Numbered from the stretch's first letter, positions 10,688-19,106 are shown. The stretch is 19,247 nt of DNA from Myxococcales bacterium (GCA_003153055.1 PMBV01000039.1:1-19247), one strand, 5' to 3'. A program made the numbers and translations. The notes: generated from the letters alone by a model not told the origin.

Positions 10688-12256
10688 CTAGTACACGACC
10701 GGGTTGGCCCGGATGATAGCGCCCTGCTGCGCCGAGACCGTTCCCGCCGACTCATTGCCGAGCAAGTAGAACATCAGCGAATCGCCGCCCCCGCAGTCAC
10801 CGATGGTCTTGATGCAGTTGGCGGTGCTCAGGTAGGTCGCCGTCCCCGAGCTGCAGGTACCCAGGAAGTTGCCGGTGTTGGGGTCGTAGCAGCACTGGGC
10901 GGCGGTGGTGCTCACTCCGCACGTTGTCGAGCAGCTGCACTTCGCCGTGTCTGACAGTGGGTCGTAGTAGCCGCCGACGCCCTCGGTCGTATGGTACAGC
11001 CCCATCCAGTGGCCACCTTCGTGGGCCGTGATGTACGCGCTGACGTCGGCTCCACACTTCAAGAAGTTGGGTACCCCCGCGCAGGTCCCCGAGGCGTAGT
11101 CCGAAAAGTTCACCACCGCCCCGCTGTGCACCGTGCCTCCGATGGACGATGGGCCGGGAATGGCACCGTCGATGCCCACCACCTGCCCCCCACCCGACGA
11201 CCCCGAGCCTTGGGTGATGGAGTCGACCAGGAAGAAGTTGAGCGCATTGCCCGCCTTCGAAATCGTGAACATCTGATCGAGCCCGTCGCAGGGCCCCAAC
11301 TTCGTCGCGTCGACCCCGGTTGCCCACTTGTTCTTCGCCCAGCTCGGAACGTCGTAGAACGTGATGGTGCCCAGGCAGAGCCCGGCGCGGCCGTAGAGGA
11401 CCGCTAGCGTGGACAGGTACCGCTGCACGTGGCTGTCCGTGAGGGCCTGGGCGGCGGTCAGCGAGGCCGTGACGAAGTAGAAGGCGAGGTCGACGGTGCC
11501 GGTCGACCCGGTGATGGGCTTGAGCAGCACCGTGACGTCGTAGGTGCCGGTGCCGCTGGCTCCCGCCGTACAGAGGGAGGGGGTGGCCGCGCACTCCGCA
11601 GCCCAATCGTTCACCGTCAGTGACCAGTTCCCCGCTGGGTAGCCCGACGCCGATGTCGTCAGCGCCTTGGTGGTGTTGGGCAAGGTCATGACTCCGGTCA
11701 TCGCCGGCCCCTCCAGAAAGTACACTTTCGCCGTCGAGCCATCGGTGGGCGGTTTGGCGTTGTCATCGTAGAGGATGTCCCCCGAGGGGTCCGCGAGCGT
11801 GAGCGGCACCACCGCGTTGTCCAGGGTCGAGCCCTTGACGGTGATCGTCTCTCCCACCCCAGAGGAAGCCTGCGACACGATGGAGATGGTCCCGGTGCCG
11901 GCAGGCACGTCGAAGCTCACCACCTCGCCCACCTGGTGCACCCCCAGGGCCCGCACCTGCCCGCTGGGCAGGGTCGAAGTCTTGATCGGCTTCTGGCAGC
12001 TCAGTGGGGCCTGGGCCGACCCCGCCACGCCACCGTTGACGAGCTTCCAGGTCGTCGATGGTGGCCGGCACGAGCTCCCCACCACGGAGCCCCCGTCACG
12101 CCGCGCGCCACCATCACTGGTGCTGGAGCACGTCGAGCAAATGGTGCCGGGGCTGCCGCACCCCAGCACCGCGCTCACCACCACCAGCCCGAGTATCGAC
12201 ACCAGCCCACAGTGAATCCGCACGGGGTTTGGAACTCTCCGCATCACCGACACCAT
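10688..12256 (-). CDS. Lipoprotein zinc metalloprotease with metzincin motif
   Basis: The 522-residue product has a type II signal peptide ending VLGC (Cys33 if ATG 12256 is used; ATG 12244 is equally possible and four residues shorter). Gly after Cys favours the outer membrane. A Ser/Asp/Gly-rich linker follows, then a beta-rich region (about 85-240) that could resemble a pre-peptidase or P-type sandwich. The catalytic domain carries HEGGHWMGLYH (His412, Glu413, His416, His422), a full HExxHxxGxxH zinc motif. DSLMFY near the end can serve as the Met-turn. Between them is a Cys-rich insert with about ten cysteines (KCSCSTTCG, QCCYD), which suggests disulfides on the cell surface. Likely role: surface or secreted proteolysis, for example during predation. 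It is first in a pair with the HEAT-like gene. Confidence 0.82.
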   Translation of the reverse strand: MVSVMRRVPNPVRIHCGLVSILGLVVVSAVLGCGSPGTICSTCSSTSDGGARRDGGSVVGSSCRPPSTTWKLVNGGVAGSAQAPLSCQKPIKTSTLPSGQVRALGVHQVGEVVSFDVPAGTGTISIVSQASSGVGETITVKGSTLDNAVVPLTLADPSGDILYDDNAKPPTDGSTAKVYFLEGPAMTGVMTLPNTTKALTTSASGYPAGNWSLTVNDWAAECAATPSLCTAGASGTGTYDVTVLLKPITGSTGTVDLAFYFVTASLTAAQALTDSHVQRYLSTLAVLYGRAGLCLGTITFYDVPSWAKNKWATGVDATKLGPCDGLDQMFTISKAGNALNFFLVDSITQGSGSSGGGQVVGIDGAIPGPSSIGGTVHSGAVVNFSDYASGTCAGVPNFLKCGADVSAYITAHEGGHWMGLYHTTEGVGGYYDPLSDTAKCSCSTTCGVSTTAAQCCYDPNTGNFLGTCSSGTATYLSTANCIKTIGDCGGGDSLMFYLLGNESAGTVSAQQGAIIRANPVVY

Positions 12257-12272
12257 ACCCCACTTTCCGCGC

Positions 12273-12315
12273 CCCCATTCCGGCTGAAACGCCGAAAAGC
12301 TCGAACGAAATGGGG
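12273..12315 (-). terminator. Hairpin after the cytochrome-porin gene
   Basis: CCCCATT (12273-12279) and AATGGGG (12309-12315) are perfect arms, and a small CGGC/GCCG stem lies inside. It begins 2 bp after the cytochrome-porin stop and ends 17 bp before the protease ATG. There is no T-run, so it may end transcription, separate the two units by RNA processing, or protect the upstream mRNA. Confidence 0.4.
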
Positions 12316-12317
12316 CC

Positions 12318-13706
12318 TCAGAACACCAGCCAGGCGTAGGCGTACAGCGTGTTGTTGTCAGACGCGCTGCGTCCTTGGCCGTCGGAGCTCGTGGTCACTC
12401 CGTCGAACTCGAAGTACTGGGTGTACTGGAGCCCGATGCGGAAGTTCTGCCACGGCATGACGTACATCTCACCCGAGAGCGTGGTGGCCCGAGGCCCAGC
12501 GCCACCGTAGAGCGTGGCGTCGGAGCTGCCCCGCATGGTGCTGAGCGTGGCCCGGGCACCGACGAGGCGGTCGTAGGTGTAGGCCGCGGTGAGCTTGAAG
12601 CTGTGGAGCTCGTTGAACTGGTTGTCCGAGCCGAGCGGGTTTCCCTCCGCGTCGACGAACCCGTGGGTCGCCACGAGGTTCTGGTTCTCGTAGATGTACG
12701 TCAGCCCCGCGGTGAAGATGTGCTTGGGGCCGATGTACTGGTACTGAGCGTCGAAGCCGATGTCGTAGTACGAGTCACCGGGGCGGGTGAGGGGGTGCGT
12801 AATCTGCGTCGGCGGGTCGGTCGTGTGGTCCGTCGAGATGCCGCCCGGCAACAGCACGCCGGCCAGGCCGAAGGTTCCCACCGAGAGTGTGTGGCTGTCG
12901 AAGCTCTTCTCTCCCACCAGTCGCCAGTACGGAAGGACCGTGTCGGTGACGTTCGTCGCGCCTCCCCCCGAGGAGAGCGGAGGCGACACCCCCAGCGGAG
13001 CCGAGCGGTACAGGTCGAACTCGGCGTAGATGAGGCCGTCCCAGAAGGCGTAGACGCCCAGACCGGCCACCTGATGGGCCAGCTTGCCTTCGATGAGCGT
13101 CGAGGCCATCGGGGTCGGGGCGACCGCCGAGCCATTGAACGGCGCGCCCCACACGGGCGTGGTGTTCCAGAGATCCGACACCGTCGGTGAGTTATTGAGC
13201 GTCGCGCCGATGATGAGGTTCTTGCCCCCGACCGGAAGCTGGTGCGCGAAGCGAATGTCCGTGTTGTCGAAGCCGAAGTGGTCCGTCGCTCCCTCGTAGG
13301 TCATCTGCACGAAGGCTCCCAGCTTGGGGGCGATCTTCCCGGCGAAGAAGACGCTGAACTCCTGGGGCAGCGAGAACGTGTCGTTCTTCGCGTCGGGGCT
13401 GTCGGCCGAGGCAGGGCCCACGTTGGTGTGGGTGAAGCCGACGGTGGCCATCACGCCCAGGGGCACGTACGAGGGAAATTCCAGGCTCTGGCGCTTGTCT
13501 TCGGTGCCGCCTTCAGAGATCTGCTTGGTCATCGCCAGGGTGTACGCCCCTGCTTTGAACTGCCGCCCGAACGGTGTCAGCTCGGGGAAAATCGTGTGGC
13601 ATTGACTGCAGGACATCCCCGTCTGGCGGGCGAAGGCCGGCACTGCCTGGGCAGTGGAGGCGAGGAAGAGGCCCAGCGAGACCACTGCGAGGTACGAGGT
13701 GCGCAT
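12318..13706 (-). CDS. Outer-membrane fused monoheme cytochrome-porin (Cyc2-like)
   Basis: The 462-residue product has a clear signal peptide cleaved after Ala21 (STAQA-VP). The mature N-terminus reads VPAFARQTGMSCSQCH, with one c-type heme site Cys33-x-x-Cys36-His37, followed by PELTPFGRQFKAGAYT. The remaining 400 residues alternate polar and aromatic/hydrophobic residues as in beta-strands. They end in Phe (AYAWLVF), the usual C-terminal signal of outer-membrane barrels. An N-terminal FARQTG-CxxCH heme fused to a barrel is the plan of Cyc2, the outer-membrane iron oxidase; related fusions of unknown substrate also exist. Predicted role: passing electrons across the outer membrane to or from the partner cytochrome c encoded 42 bp upstream. 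Iron as substrate is not shown by the sequence. Confidence 0.82.
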   Translation of the reverse strand: MRTSYLAVVSLGLFLASTAQAVPAFARQTGMSCSQCHTIFPELTPFGRQFKAGAYTLAMTKQISEGGTEDKRQSLEFPSYVPLGVMATVGFTHTNVGPASADSPDAKNDTFSLPQEFSVFFAGKIAPKLGAFVQMTYEGATDHFGFDNTDIRFAHQLPVGGKNLIIGATLNNSPTVSDLWNTTPVWGAPFNGSAVAPTPMASTLIEGKLAHQVAGLGVYAFWDGLIYAEFDLYRSAPLGVSPPLSSGGGATNVTDTVLPYWRLVGEKSFDSHTLSVGTFGLAGVLLPGGISTDHTTDPPTQITHPLTRPGDSYYDIGFDAQYQYIGPKHIFTAGLTYIYENQNLVATHGFVDAEGNPLGSDNQFNELHSFKLTAAYTYDRLVGARATLSTMRGSSDATLYGGAGPRATTLSGEMYVMPWQNFRIGLQYTQYFEFDGVTTSSDGQGRSASDNNTLYAYAWLVF

Positions 13707-13748
13707 GCTGTTGGGGGCGGGGCGGAGGAGGGTGGGAGAGGAGCCGAA

Positions 13749-14135
13749 TCACTTCTTCGCGGTCAGATCCGCGGGACGCGTCGCGGGGAAGCGGTCTCGC
13801 ACGTAGGCCACCACGTCGCGGATCTGCTGCGTGCTCAGGGCGTCGCCGAACGAGGGCATGATCGGCGAGAGCTTCTCCGACGCCCCGCCGTTGGTGACCA
13901 CCCGAACCTGCTTCTCTTCCGTCGACTCGAACCGCTCCCAGAAGTTGGCCGGCTTGGGGCTCAGCCCCGCCGACGCAGGCCCGTCACCGCGCCCTTCGGC
14001 TCCGTGGCAGATGATGCAGTTCTGGGTGAACGTGGCCATCCCGGCCGAGGGGTTCCCCTTCTCCTCACCCATCGCGACGACGGAAGAGAAGCAAAAGACC
14101 GCGGCGAGAATTCGACGAGAGAGTGAGTGGGTCAT
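13749..14135 (-). CDS. Small periplasmic cytochrome c (class I)
   Basis: The 128-residue product has a signal peptide (about 1-23). One heme site follows: Cys40-x-x-Cys43-His44 in QNCIICHGAEGRGDG. The probable axial ligand is Met93 in LSPIMPSFGDALS, followed by the usual C-terminal helix (IRDVVAYVRDRF). This is the single-domain class I type that shuttles electrons in the periplasm. ATG 14135 is preferred for the best signal peptide; ATG 14147 or TTG 14156 would add 4 or 7 residues, and none has a strong ribosome site. It is the first gene of the operon with the cytochrome-porin (42-bp gap) and is its likely electron partner. An FNR-like box lies upstream. Confidence 0.9.
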   Translation of the reverse strand: MTHSLSRRILAAVFCFSSVVAMGEEKGNPSAGMATFTQNCIICHGAEGRGDGPASAGLSPKPANFWERFESTEEKQVRVVTNGGASEKLSPIMPSFGDALSTQQIRDVVAYVRDRFPATRPADLTAKK

Positions 14136-14180
14136 GCCAACTGCCATTAGCAACAAGGCAGCCAGTCAATTAACCCGGCG

Positions 14181-14186
14181 AATACA
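14181..14186 (-). promoter_or_regulatory. Possible -10 box of the cytochrome operon
   Basis: Read on the minus strand this is TGTATT. It would place the transcription start near 14174, about 40 bp downstream of the centre of the FNR-like box, the usual distance at class II CRP/FNR promoters. It is a weak hexamer when taken alone. Confidence 0.35.
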
Positions 14187-14206
14187 GGACTCAGGCGAAG
14201 AAGCGC

Positions 14207-14220
14207 TTGAACTAGATCAA
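14207..14220 (-). promoter_or_regulatory. FNR/CRP-type binding site upstream of the cytochrome operon
   Basis: Minus-strand TTGATCTAGTTCAA matches the FNR consensus TTGAT-N4-ATCAA at 9 of 10 positions and keeps both TTGA and TCAA ends. It lies 72 bp before the cytochrome c ATG and about 40 bp before a plausible start of transcription. This suggests control by an oxygen-, NO- or redox-responsive Crp/Fnr regulator, not encoded in the window. Confidence 0.55.
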
Positions 14221-14337
14221 TGCATCACTGAGAGAACTCTTAGAACTGCCTCGCGGTTCTGCCAGGGGGTCGAAGGCATTGATCTCCCTCATGAAGTGGG
14301 CGATGGGGTGCGGTGGTGAGTAGAGGTGGCCTCGCAA
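14212..14337 (-). pseudogene. Possible gene remnant or small ORF
   Basis: In the same frame as the upstream response regulator, after its stop, the translation turns protein-like: RGHLYSPPHPIAHFMREINAFDPLAEP and a Ser-rich end. From TTG 14337 it gives 41 residues, from ATG 14292 only 26. GHLYSP resembles a motif at the start of some SAM-dependent methyltransferases (GHFYSPIP), so this could be the front of a truncated gene. There is no good ribosome site, and the end overlaps the FNR-like box. It may also be chance. Confidence 0.25.
14233..14260. repeat. Repeated AGAAC/GTTCT boxes
   Basis: AGAAC occurs at 14233-14237 and 14242-14246, with its complement GTTCT at 14256-14260, so direct and inverted copies lie within 28 bp. 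The cluster sits just upstream of the FNR-like box of the cytochrome operon and could be a second regulator site. Confidence 0.35.
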
Positions 14338-14409
14338 GAACGCGAGTCGAGGGAAATTGCTCCCTTGGCCTGCTACCTGAATGACCCGTCGCGTCGACCA
14401 TCGAGCACT

Positions 14410-15747
14410 TCACGCCACCTGGTAGCGGTTCAGCTTTCGGTACAGCGTGGCCGGGTCGATGCCCAGACTCCGGGCCGCCGTCTCGCGGTTCCCCCCACTC
14501 ATGCGCAGCACCCAGGCGATGTGCTGCCGCTCGAACTCCTCGACGGCTTGACGGAGGTCGGTCGGCAGTTTGCCGGCGTCGTGGAACTCAGATGGCAGGT
14601 CGGCGGGGGCGACGGAGCTCCCGGAGGCGAGGATGAGGGCGCGCTCGATGACGTTGGAGAGCTCGCGGACGTTGCCTGGCCAGGGGTACGAGAGGAGCAG
14701 CTTCATGGCGTCGTTGCGCACCAGCCGGGGGGCCTTGCCGATGGCCCGGGCGTGGAGCGACATGAAGTGCGCGACCAGCTCGGGGATGTCCTCGCGGCGA
14801 TCCCTCAGCGGGGGGAGGAGAATTCGCACCACGTTGAGGCGGTAGAAGAGATCATGCCTGAACCGCCCCTCTTTCACCGCGACCTGCAGGTCCTGGTTGG
14901 TGGCGGCGATGAGGCGAAAGTCGACCTTCTCGGGCCGGTCGGCGCCCACCGGGAGCACCTCGTGGCTCTCGATGGCCCGGAGCAGCTTCACCTGGGTCGC
15001 CATCGGGAGGTCGCCGATCTCGTCGAGGAACACCGTGCCCGCCCGCACGCTTCGTAGAATGCCCTCGCGCCGCCGGTCGGCCCCGGTGAACGAGCCCTTC
15101 TCATGGCCGAACAGCTGGGCCTCCACCAGCTCGCTGGGAATGGCCGCCATGTTCATCGCCACGAACTCGCGGTCAGCCAGCGCTGATCTGGCGTGCACCG
15201 CCCGGGCCACCAGCTCTTTGCCAGTGCCGCTCTCTCCGTTGATGAGCACGGTGGAGCGCGTGGGGGCCACCTTGTCGATGAGGTCGAAGACCTTGGTCAT
15301 CGGCGGGCTGCTCCCCAACAGGCCCTCGAGCCCCAGCCGCGTCTGGAGATCGCGCCGCAGCCGGAGCACCTCTTGTTTGAGCGCCCGGAAGTTCATGAGG
15401 TTCTGCACCTTCTGCAGCAGATCCTCGAATGTGATTGGCTTGAGTAAGTAGTCGTAGGCCCCGAACCGCAGGGCTTCTACCGCCGACTCAACCGAGGCAA
15501 AGGCGGTGGTCATCAAGACGAAGGTCTCTGGGCGCTCGGCCACGATGCGCTTGAGCATTTCGATGCCCGCCATGCCCGGGAGACGAATGTCAGCCACCAC
15601 CACGCCGAAGTCCGTCTCCAGCGCCCGCTGGAGCCCTGCTTCGCCAGTGCCGACGCCCTCGGCCTCGTACCCAGCGTGAGCGAGGAACTCCAGGAGGTTC
15701 TCGCGGAGCACCTCCTCGTCCTCCACAATCAAGACACGCAGGCTCAC
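14410..15747 (-). CDS. Sigma-54-dependent response regulator (NtrC family)
   Basis: The 445-residue product has the three classical parts. The receiver (1-120) has phospho-Asp53 in [10 protein letters not shown] and Lys103 in LLKPI. The AAA+ domain (about 143-370) has Walker A GESGTGKE (Lys177), the sigma-54 contact loop GSFTGA (the common Ser variant of GAFTGA), Walker [11 protein letters not shown] and the arginine-finger region. The C-terminal Fis-type helix-turn-helix is [20 protein letters not shown]. The GTG 15747 start is supported by GGGGAGG 7 nt before it. It diverges from the sensor kinase at 15939 across 191 bp and is the probable partner. Its own target could be the adjacent cytochrome operon, but no clear GG-N10-GC sigma-54 promoter is seen there. 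Confidence 0.95.
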   Translation of the reverse strand: MSLRVLIVEDEEVLRENLLEFLAHAGYEAEGVGTGEAGLQRALETDFGVVVADIRLPGMAGIEMLKRIVAERPETFVLMTTAFASVESAVEALRFGAYDYLLKPITFEDLLQKVQNLMNFRALKQEVLRLRRDLQTRLGLEGLLGSSPPMTKVFDLIDKVAPTRSTVLINGESGTGKELVARAVHARSALADREFVAMNMAAIPSELVEAQLFGHEKGSFTGADRRREGILRSVRAGTVFLDEIGDLPMATQVKLLRAIESHEVLPVGADRPEKVDFRLIAATNQDLQVAVKEGRFRHDLFYRLNVVRILLPPLRDRREDIPELVAHFMSLHARAIGKAPRLVRNDAMKLLLSYPWPGNVRELSNVIERALILASGSSVAPADLPSEFHDAGKLPTDLRQAVEEFERQHIAWVLRMSGGNRETAARSLGIDPATLYRKLNRYQVA

Positions 15748-15938
15748 TGTGCTGCCTCCCCACCGAGGGCCAATTTCACCAGGGTCATAATGAGAGACCG
15801 TCCATCGTGACGAGGGGCCACAGTGACACTCCGCCCGCGAAGTGCTTGATCGGGGCCCCGCTGTCGCTCAAGCCGATATCAGGCTACCATCCGGGCCAGC
15901 TCGAGTCCAAGCTGACTTGAGAGGAGTGTTCCCCTCAC

Positions 15939-18182
15939 GTGTTTCTGGGCCTGCGACTGATCGGGGGAGCGCTGGGGCTCAGCCGAGCAAAGCCACGCAC
16001 ATCGCTGGCCCAGCGGCTGCTTTTCTTGTTTGCGTTGTTTTCGCTGGGGCCATTCTTCGCAACCAATCTGTGGGGCTATTTTCAGAGCGAGACGTACCTG
16101 ACTGAGAATGCCTTCCGGCACGTGCGAAACGTGGCCGCGCTCGAGGCGTCGCAGACGCTGGTGTTCGCCGTGGCCAAGCGCGACACGGTGCCGCTCATCG
16201 TGGCTGGAGACCCTCAGCTGGTGAGCCTGGTGCGCGAGCTCGACGTGGAGACCGACCCGGCGCGGCTCCAGCAGCAGCGCTGGGCCTTGACCCGGCGGCT
16301 GGTCGAGAAGGCGAAGGAGAACGACGATGTCCAGGAGTTGCTGGTGCTCTCTCCCCAGGGCCGGGTGCTGGGGTCGACCCGCGATGACCGCGCCTTCAGG
16401 GAAGACCTGGCGCCAGACCCCTGCTTCACCGGGCGTCAGCGGGGCCCGCGCATCATCGGCTTCGAGCACCTGGGGCGGCAGCCGGTGCTGGTGGTGGCCT
16501 CGCCCGTGGCCGACGCCCTCGGCACCCAGTGGGGGGTCTTCTGTGCGCGCTTCGCCTTCAACCCCAACCAGGAGTCGCGGGTTCGCGAGGAGCTCGAGGC
16601 CACCGAGGTGTCGCTGACGTTCCTCGACGGCGGCGGGCACGTGGTGGGAGCGGTGGGGCGGGGCAGCGAGCACGCGGCCATCGGGGCCGTCTTGGACCGG
16701 CCGCGGCCGATGGTGGCGGGCACACGGCCGTGGGAAGCTCGCCTCCACGTCGGCTCGAGCGGCGAGAGCATCAGTGCCTTCGCGCCCATTCCCGATTTCG
16801 AGGGGGGAGTGCTCGCCGAGGTGGAGGTCTCGCGAGCGCTGGCCAACCTCACCCGGCTCAAGTGGCAAGGGGTCGGCGGCGGCACGCTCCTGAGCCTGTT
16901 GCTGTTGTTCGGCGCGAGCATGGCCGCCAGGGGCATGACGGGGCCGCTCCAGCGCTTGTCGGCGGCGGCGCGGCGGGTAGCCACCGGAAAGCTGGGTGAG
17001 CGGGTGGCCACTGACGGGCCCCGCGAAGTGGCTGATCTCGCCGAGACCTTCAACCGTATGAGCCTGGCCCTGGAGGACTCGCGCCGTCTCCTCGAGCAGC
17101 GGATCGCCGAGGCGACCAAGGAGCTGCGCCAGACCCAGGAGTTCACCGAGCACCTGCTCAACTCCATCGACCAGCGGGTGGTGGTGATCGACTCGGGGCT
17201 CCGGGTGTTCAAGGCCAACCGGGTGGCGCTGAGCGCCTATGGCGAGCCGCTCCTGGGGCGCCGGTGTGACGAGGTCTTCGAGAACGGGCTCACGGTCTCC
17301 GACGCCGGGCCGGTGCGCCACACCTTCGAGACCGAGGAGCGCAACACCACCGAGCGGGCCGAGGGTCAGGAGATCGTCCGCCTCGACACCTTGCCCATCA
17401 CCTCGGCCCTCGGGAGCGTCGAGGCAGTCATCGTGGTGGGGCGCGTGGTGACCGGCGAGAAGCGGCTCCAGGCCGAGCTGCTCCACCACGAGAAGATGGC
17501 GGCCTTCGGCTTGCTCGCCGCCGGGGTCGCCCATGAAATCGGCAACCCCTTGGCCTCCATCGCCGCCCAGCTCCGCATGAACCGCGAGGCCACCGAGCCC
17601 GAGCGGGTGAGGCGCACCTTCGGCATCGTCGAGCGCGAGGTGAACCGGGTGGCGGGGCTGCTCCGAGAGTTGGTCATGTTCGCCCGCCGCAAGCGCGATG
17701 AGCTGACGCTGGTGCAGGTCAACGAGGTGGTCGAAGACGTCAGCCGCCTGCTGGGCCACGACCCCCGTGCCCAGAACGTGCGTCTCGAGAAGCGCCTCGG
17801 CGCCGGGCTCCCGGGCGTGTTCGCCAAGGAGGACCACCTGGTGCAGGTACTGCTCAACCTGGGCCTCAACGCCCTCGACGCCATGGCTGGCTCCGGCACC
17901 CTTGTCCTCGAGACGACCTTCGACGAGCAGTTCGTCACCTGCCGGGTGCGCGACACCGGGCCGGGCATTCCCAGCGACGTGCTCCCCAAGCTCTTCGAGG
18001 CCTTCTTCACCACCAAGGACGCTGGTCGCGGCACCGGCCTGGGCCTCTTCGTCAGCAAAGACATCGTCGATCGCCTGGGGGGCAAGCTGGAGATCGAGCA
18101 CACTGACGTCAAGGGCACGGTGTTCGCTGTCAAGCTCCCCATACGCCTGGCGGCTCCGGCATTGACTATCAGGGTCAATTAG
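15939..18182 (+). CDS. NtrB-like sensor histidine kinase (dCache-HAMP-PAS)
   Basis: The 747-residue membrane kinase begins at GTG 15939 (GAGGAG 12 nt upstream, a rather long spacing). Order of parts: membrane helix 27-47; a periplasmic sensor of about 260 residues with dCache-like features; a second helix (about 311-330); HAMP (about 330-385); PAS (about 400-505); HisKA with GVAHEIGNPLASI (His532). The ATPase domain has NLGLNALDAM, DTGPGIP, FFTTK and GTGLGLF. There is no receiver, as expected for an NtrB-type kinase acting on a separate regulator. The divergent NtrC-family gene is the likely partner. The dCache domain suggests an external small-molecule signal, not identifiable here. Confidence 0.94.
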   Translation: MFLGLRLIGGALGLSRAKPRTSLAQRLLFLFALFSLGPFFATNLWGYFQSETYLTENAFRHVRNVAALEASQTLVFAVAKRDTVPLIVAGDPQLVSLVRELDVETDPARLQQQRWALTRRLVEKAKENDDVQELLVLSPQGRVLGSTRDDRAFREDLAPDPCFTGRQRGPRIIGFEHLGRQPVLVVASPVADALGTQWGVFCARFAFNPNQESRVREELEATEVSLTFLDGGGHVVGAVGRGSEHAAIGAVLDRPRPMVAGTRPWEARLHVGSSGESISAFAPIPDFEGGVLAEVEVSRALANLTRLKWQGVGGGTLLSLLLLFGASMAARGMTGPLQRLSAAARRVATGKLGERVATDGPREVADLAETFNRMSLALEDSRRLLEQRIAEATKELRQTQEFTEHLLNSIDQRVVVIDSGLRVFKANRVALSAYGEPLLGRRCDEVFENGLTVSDAGPVRHTFETEERNTTERAEGQEIVRLDTLPITSALGSVEAVIVVGRVVTGEKRLQAELLHHEKMAAFGLLAAGVAHEIGNPLASIAAQLRMNREATEPERVRRTFGIVEREVNRVAGLLRELVMFARRKRDELTLVQVNEVVEDVSRLLGHDPRAQNVRLEKRLGAGLPGVFAKEDHLVQVLLNLGLNALDAMAGSGTLVLETTFDEQFVTCRVRDTGPGIPSDVLPKLFEAFFTTKDAGRGTGLGLFVSKDIVDRLGGKLEIEHTDVKGTVFAVKLPIRLAAPALTIRVN

Positions 18183-18194
18183 TTTCGTTTATTT
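18161..18194 (+). promoter_or_regulatory. Inverted repeat and T-rich stretch between kinase and DUF1275 gene
   Basis: ATTGAC and GTCAAT (18161-18166, 18174-18179) form a 6-bp stem over the kinase stop codon. The next bases, TAGTTTCGTTTATTT, are T-rich and unusually AT-rich for this DNA. This may be a weak intrinsic terminator. Alternatively TTGACT (18162-18167) may be the -35 box of a promoter for the DUF1275 gene, with a poor -10 (TTTATT) about 20 bp on. The sequence does not decide. Confidence 0.35.
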
Positions 18195-18251
18195 AGAGTG
18201 GCGCTGGAATTGCGGCGGTTCCGGTCCGGGTGCTACAGGTTTCTCCACAGC

Positions 18252-18974
18252 ATGAGTGCGAAGGCAACGCCGATTTGGATAGCAGTAGGTGGGCTGATCT
18301 TCAGTTTGACCGCTGGCTTCATCAACGCCATTGGTTTCCTTGGGGTCCATCATCACGGCCTGTCCCATGTCACGGGGCAGGTGACGCTGGTGTCCATCAC
18401 GTTGGCCGACAGTCACCCGGCGGCGGCCTTCAAGGCGGTCTCGGTGGGGCTGTGGTTCTTCGGCGGGGCGATTTTGAGCGGCGTCATCGTGCAGCGCCCC
18501 GAGTTGTCGCGAAGGGGTCGCCGGTACGGGGTGGCCATGGTGGTGGAGGGCGTGGTGTTGACGGTCGCCACGTGGCTCTTGGTCCGAGGCAATGACCAGG
18601 GGGAGTACTTGGCGGCCATGGCCTGTGGGCTGCAGAACGCGATGGCGACGAGCTACTCGGGCGCGGTGCTGCGTACGACGCACGTGACGGGCATCGTCAC
18701 TGATCTCGGCATTCTCCTGGGCCACCTGATCCGTGGGGAGCCGGTCGAGACGCGCAAGTTGGGGCTCCTGGCGCAGCTGTTGTTCGGCTTCGTGACCGGC
18801 GGGCTGGGGGGCGCGGTCACGTTCCACCACCTGGGGCCCTGGTCGTTATCGGTCCCCGCGGTGCTGATGCTCGGCGGTGGCGTGGTTTTCTTCGCCACCC
18901 GCAAGGTGCTGCTGCACCGGCCCACCACGCCGCCTCAGCAGCCCGCGCCACCGAGGGCCGAGACTGCCAGTTGA
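18252..18974 (+). CDS. DUF1275 (YoaK-like) inner-membrane protein
   Basis: The 240-residue product has about six hydrophobic helices. Recognisable DUF1275 features are TAGFINAIGFLG near the start, HVTGQVT, then CGLQNAMATSYSGAVLRTTH followed by VTGIVTDLG. The function of the family is not established. ATG 18252 is preferred over GTG 18198 because it places the first helix right after a short basic start as usual; the extra 18 residues would be atypical. The C-terminal tail is Pro-rich and cytoplasmic or periplasmic. It begins 69 bp after the sensor kinase; co-transcription is possible but an inverted repeat lies between. Confidence 0.88.
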   Translation: MSAKATPIWIAVGGLIFSLTAGFINAIGFLGVHHHGLSHVTGQVTLVSITLADSHPAAAFKAVSVGLWFFGGAILSGVIVQRPELSRRGRRYGVAMVVEGVVLTVATWLLVRGNDQGEYLAAMACGLQNAMATSYSGAVLRTTHVTGIVTDLGILLGHLIRGEPVETRKLGLLAQLLFGFVTGGLGGAVTFHHLGPWSLSVPAVLMLGGGVVFFATRKVLLHRPTTPPQQPAPPRAETAS

Positions 18975-19085
18975 GTGAGCGAACCGGAAGAGGCCCCCGG
19001 GACCCGGGACTGAAGCTGCCGAGCAAATGAAGGAACGGGGAGGGGAGGGCCGGCACCGCGCACGAAGCCCCCCCCGTACCGGGCC

Positions 19086-19106
19086 CGCGAACCGCGAACC
19101 GCGAAC
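19086..19106. repeat. Three heptamers CGCGAAC
   Basis: Three exact adjacent copies lie on the outer side of the GC-rich core copy B. The unit length of 7 bp equals that of the array on the other side of the core. Confidence 0.8.

Noticed and set aside
14250..14275. Sigma-54 promoter upstream of the cytochrome operon (TGGCAG, then AGGCA)
   Set aside because: The GG and GC are 12 bp apart instead of 10.
15898..15917. tRNA T-arm-like CTCGAGTCC
   Set aside because: No matching stem, anticodon arm or acceptor stem around it.
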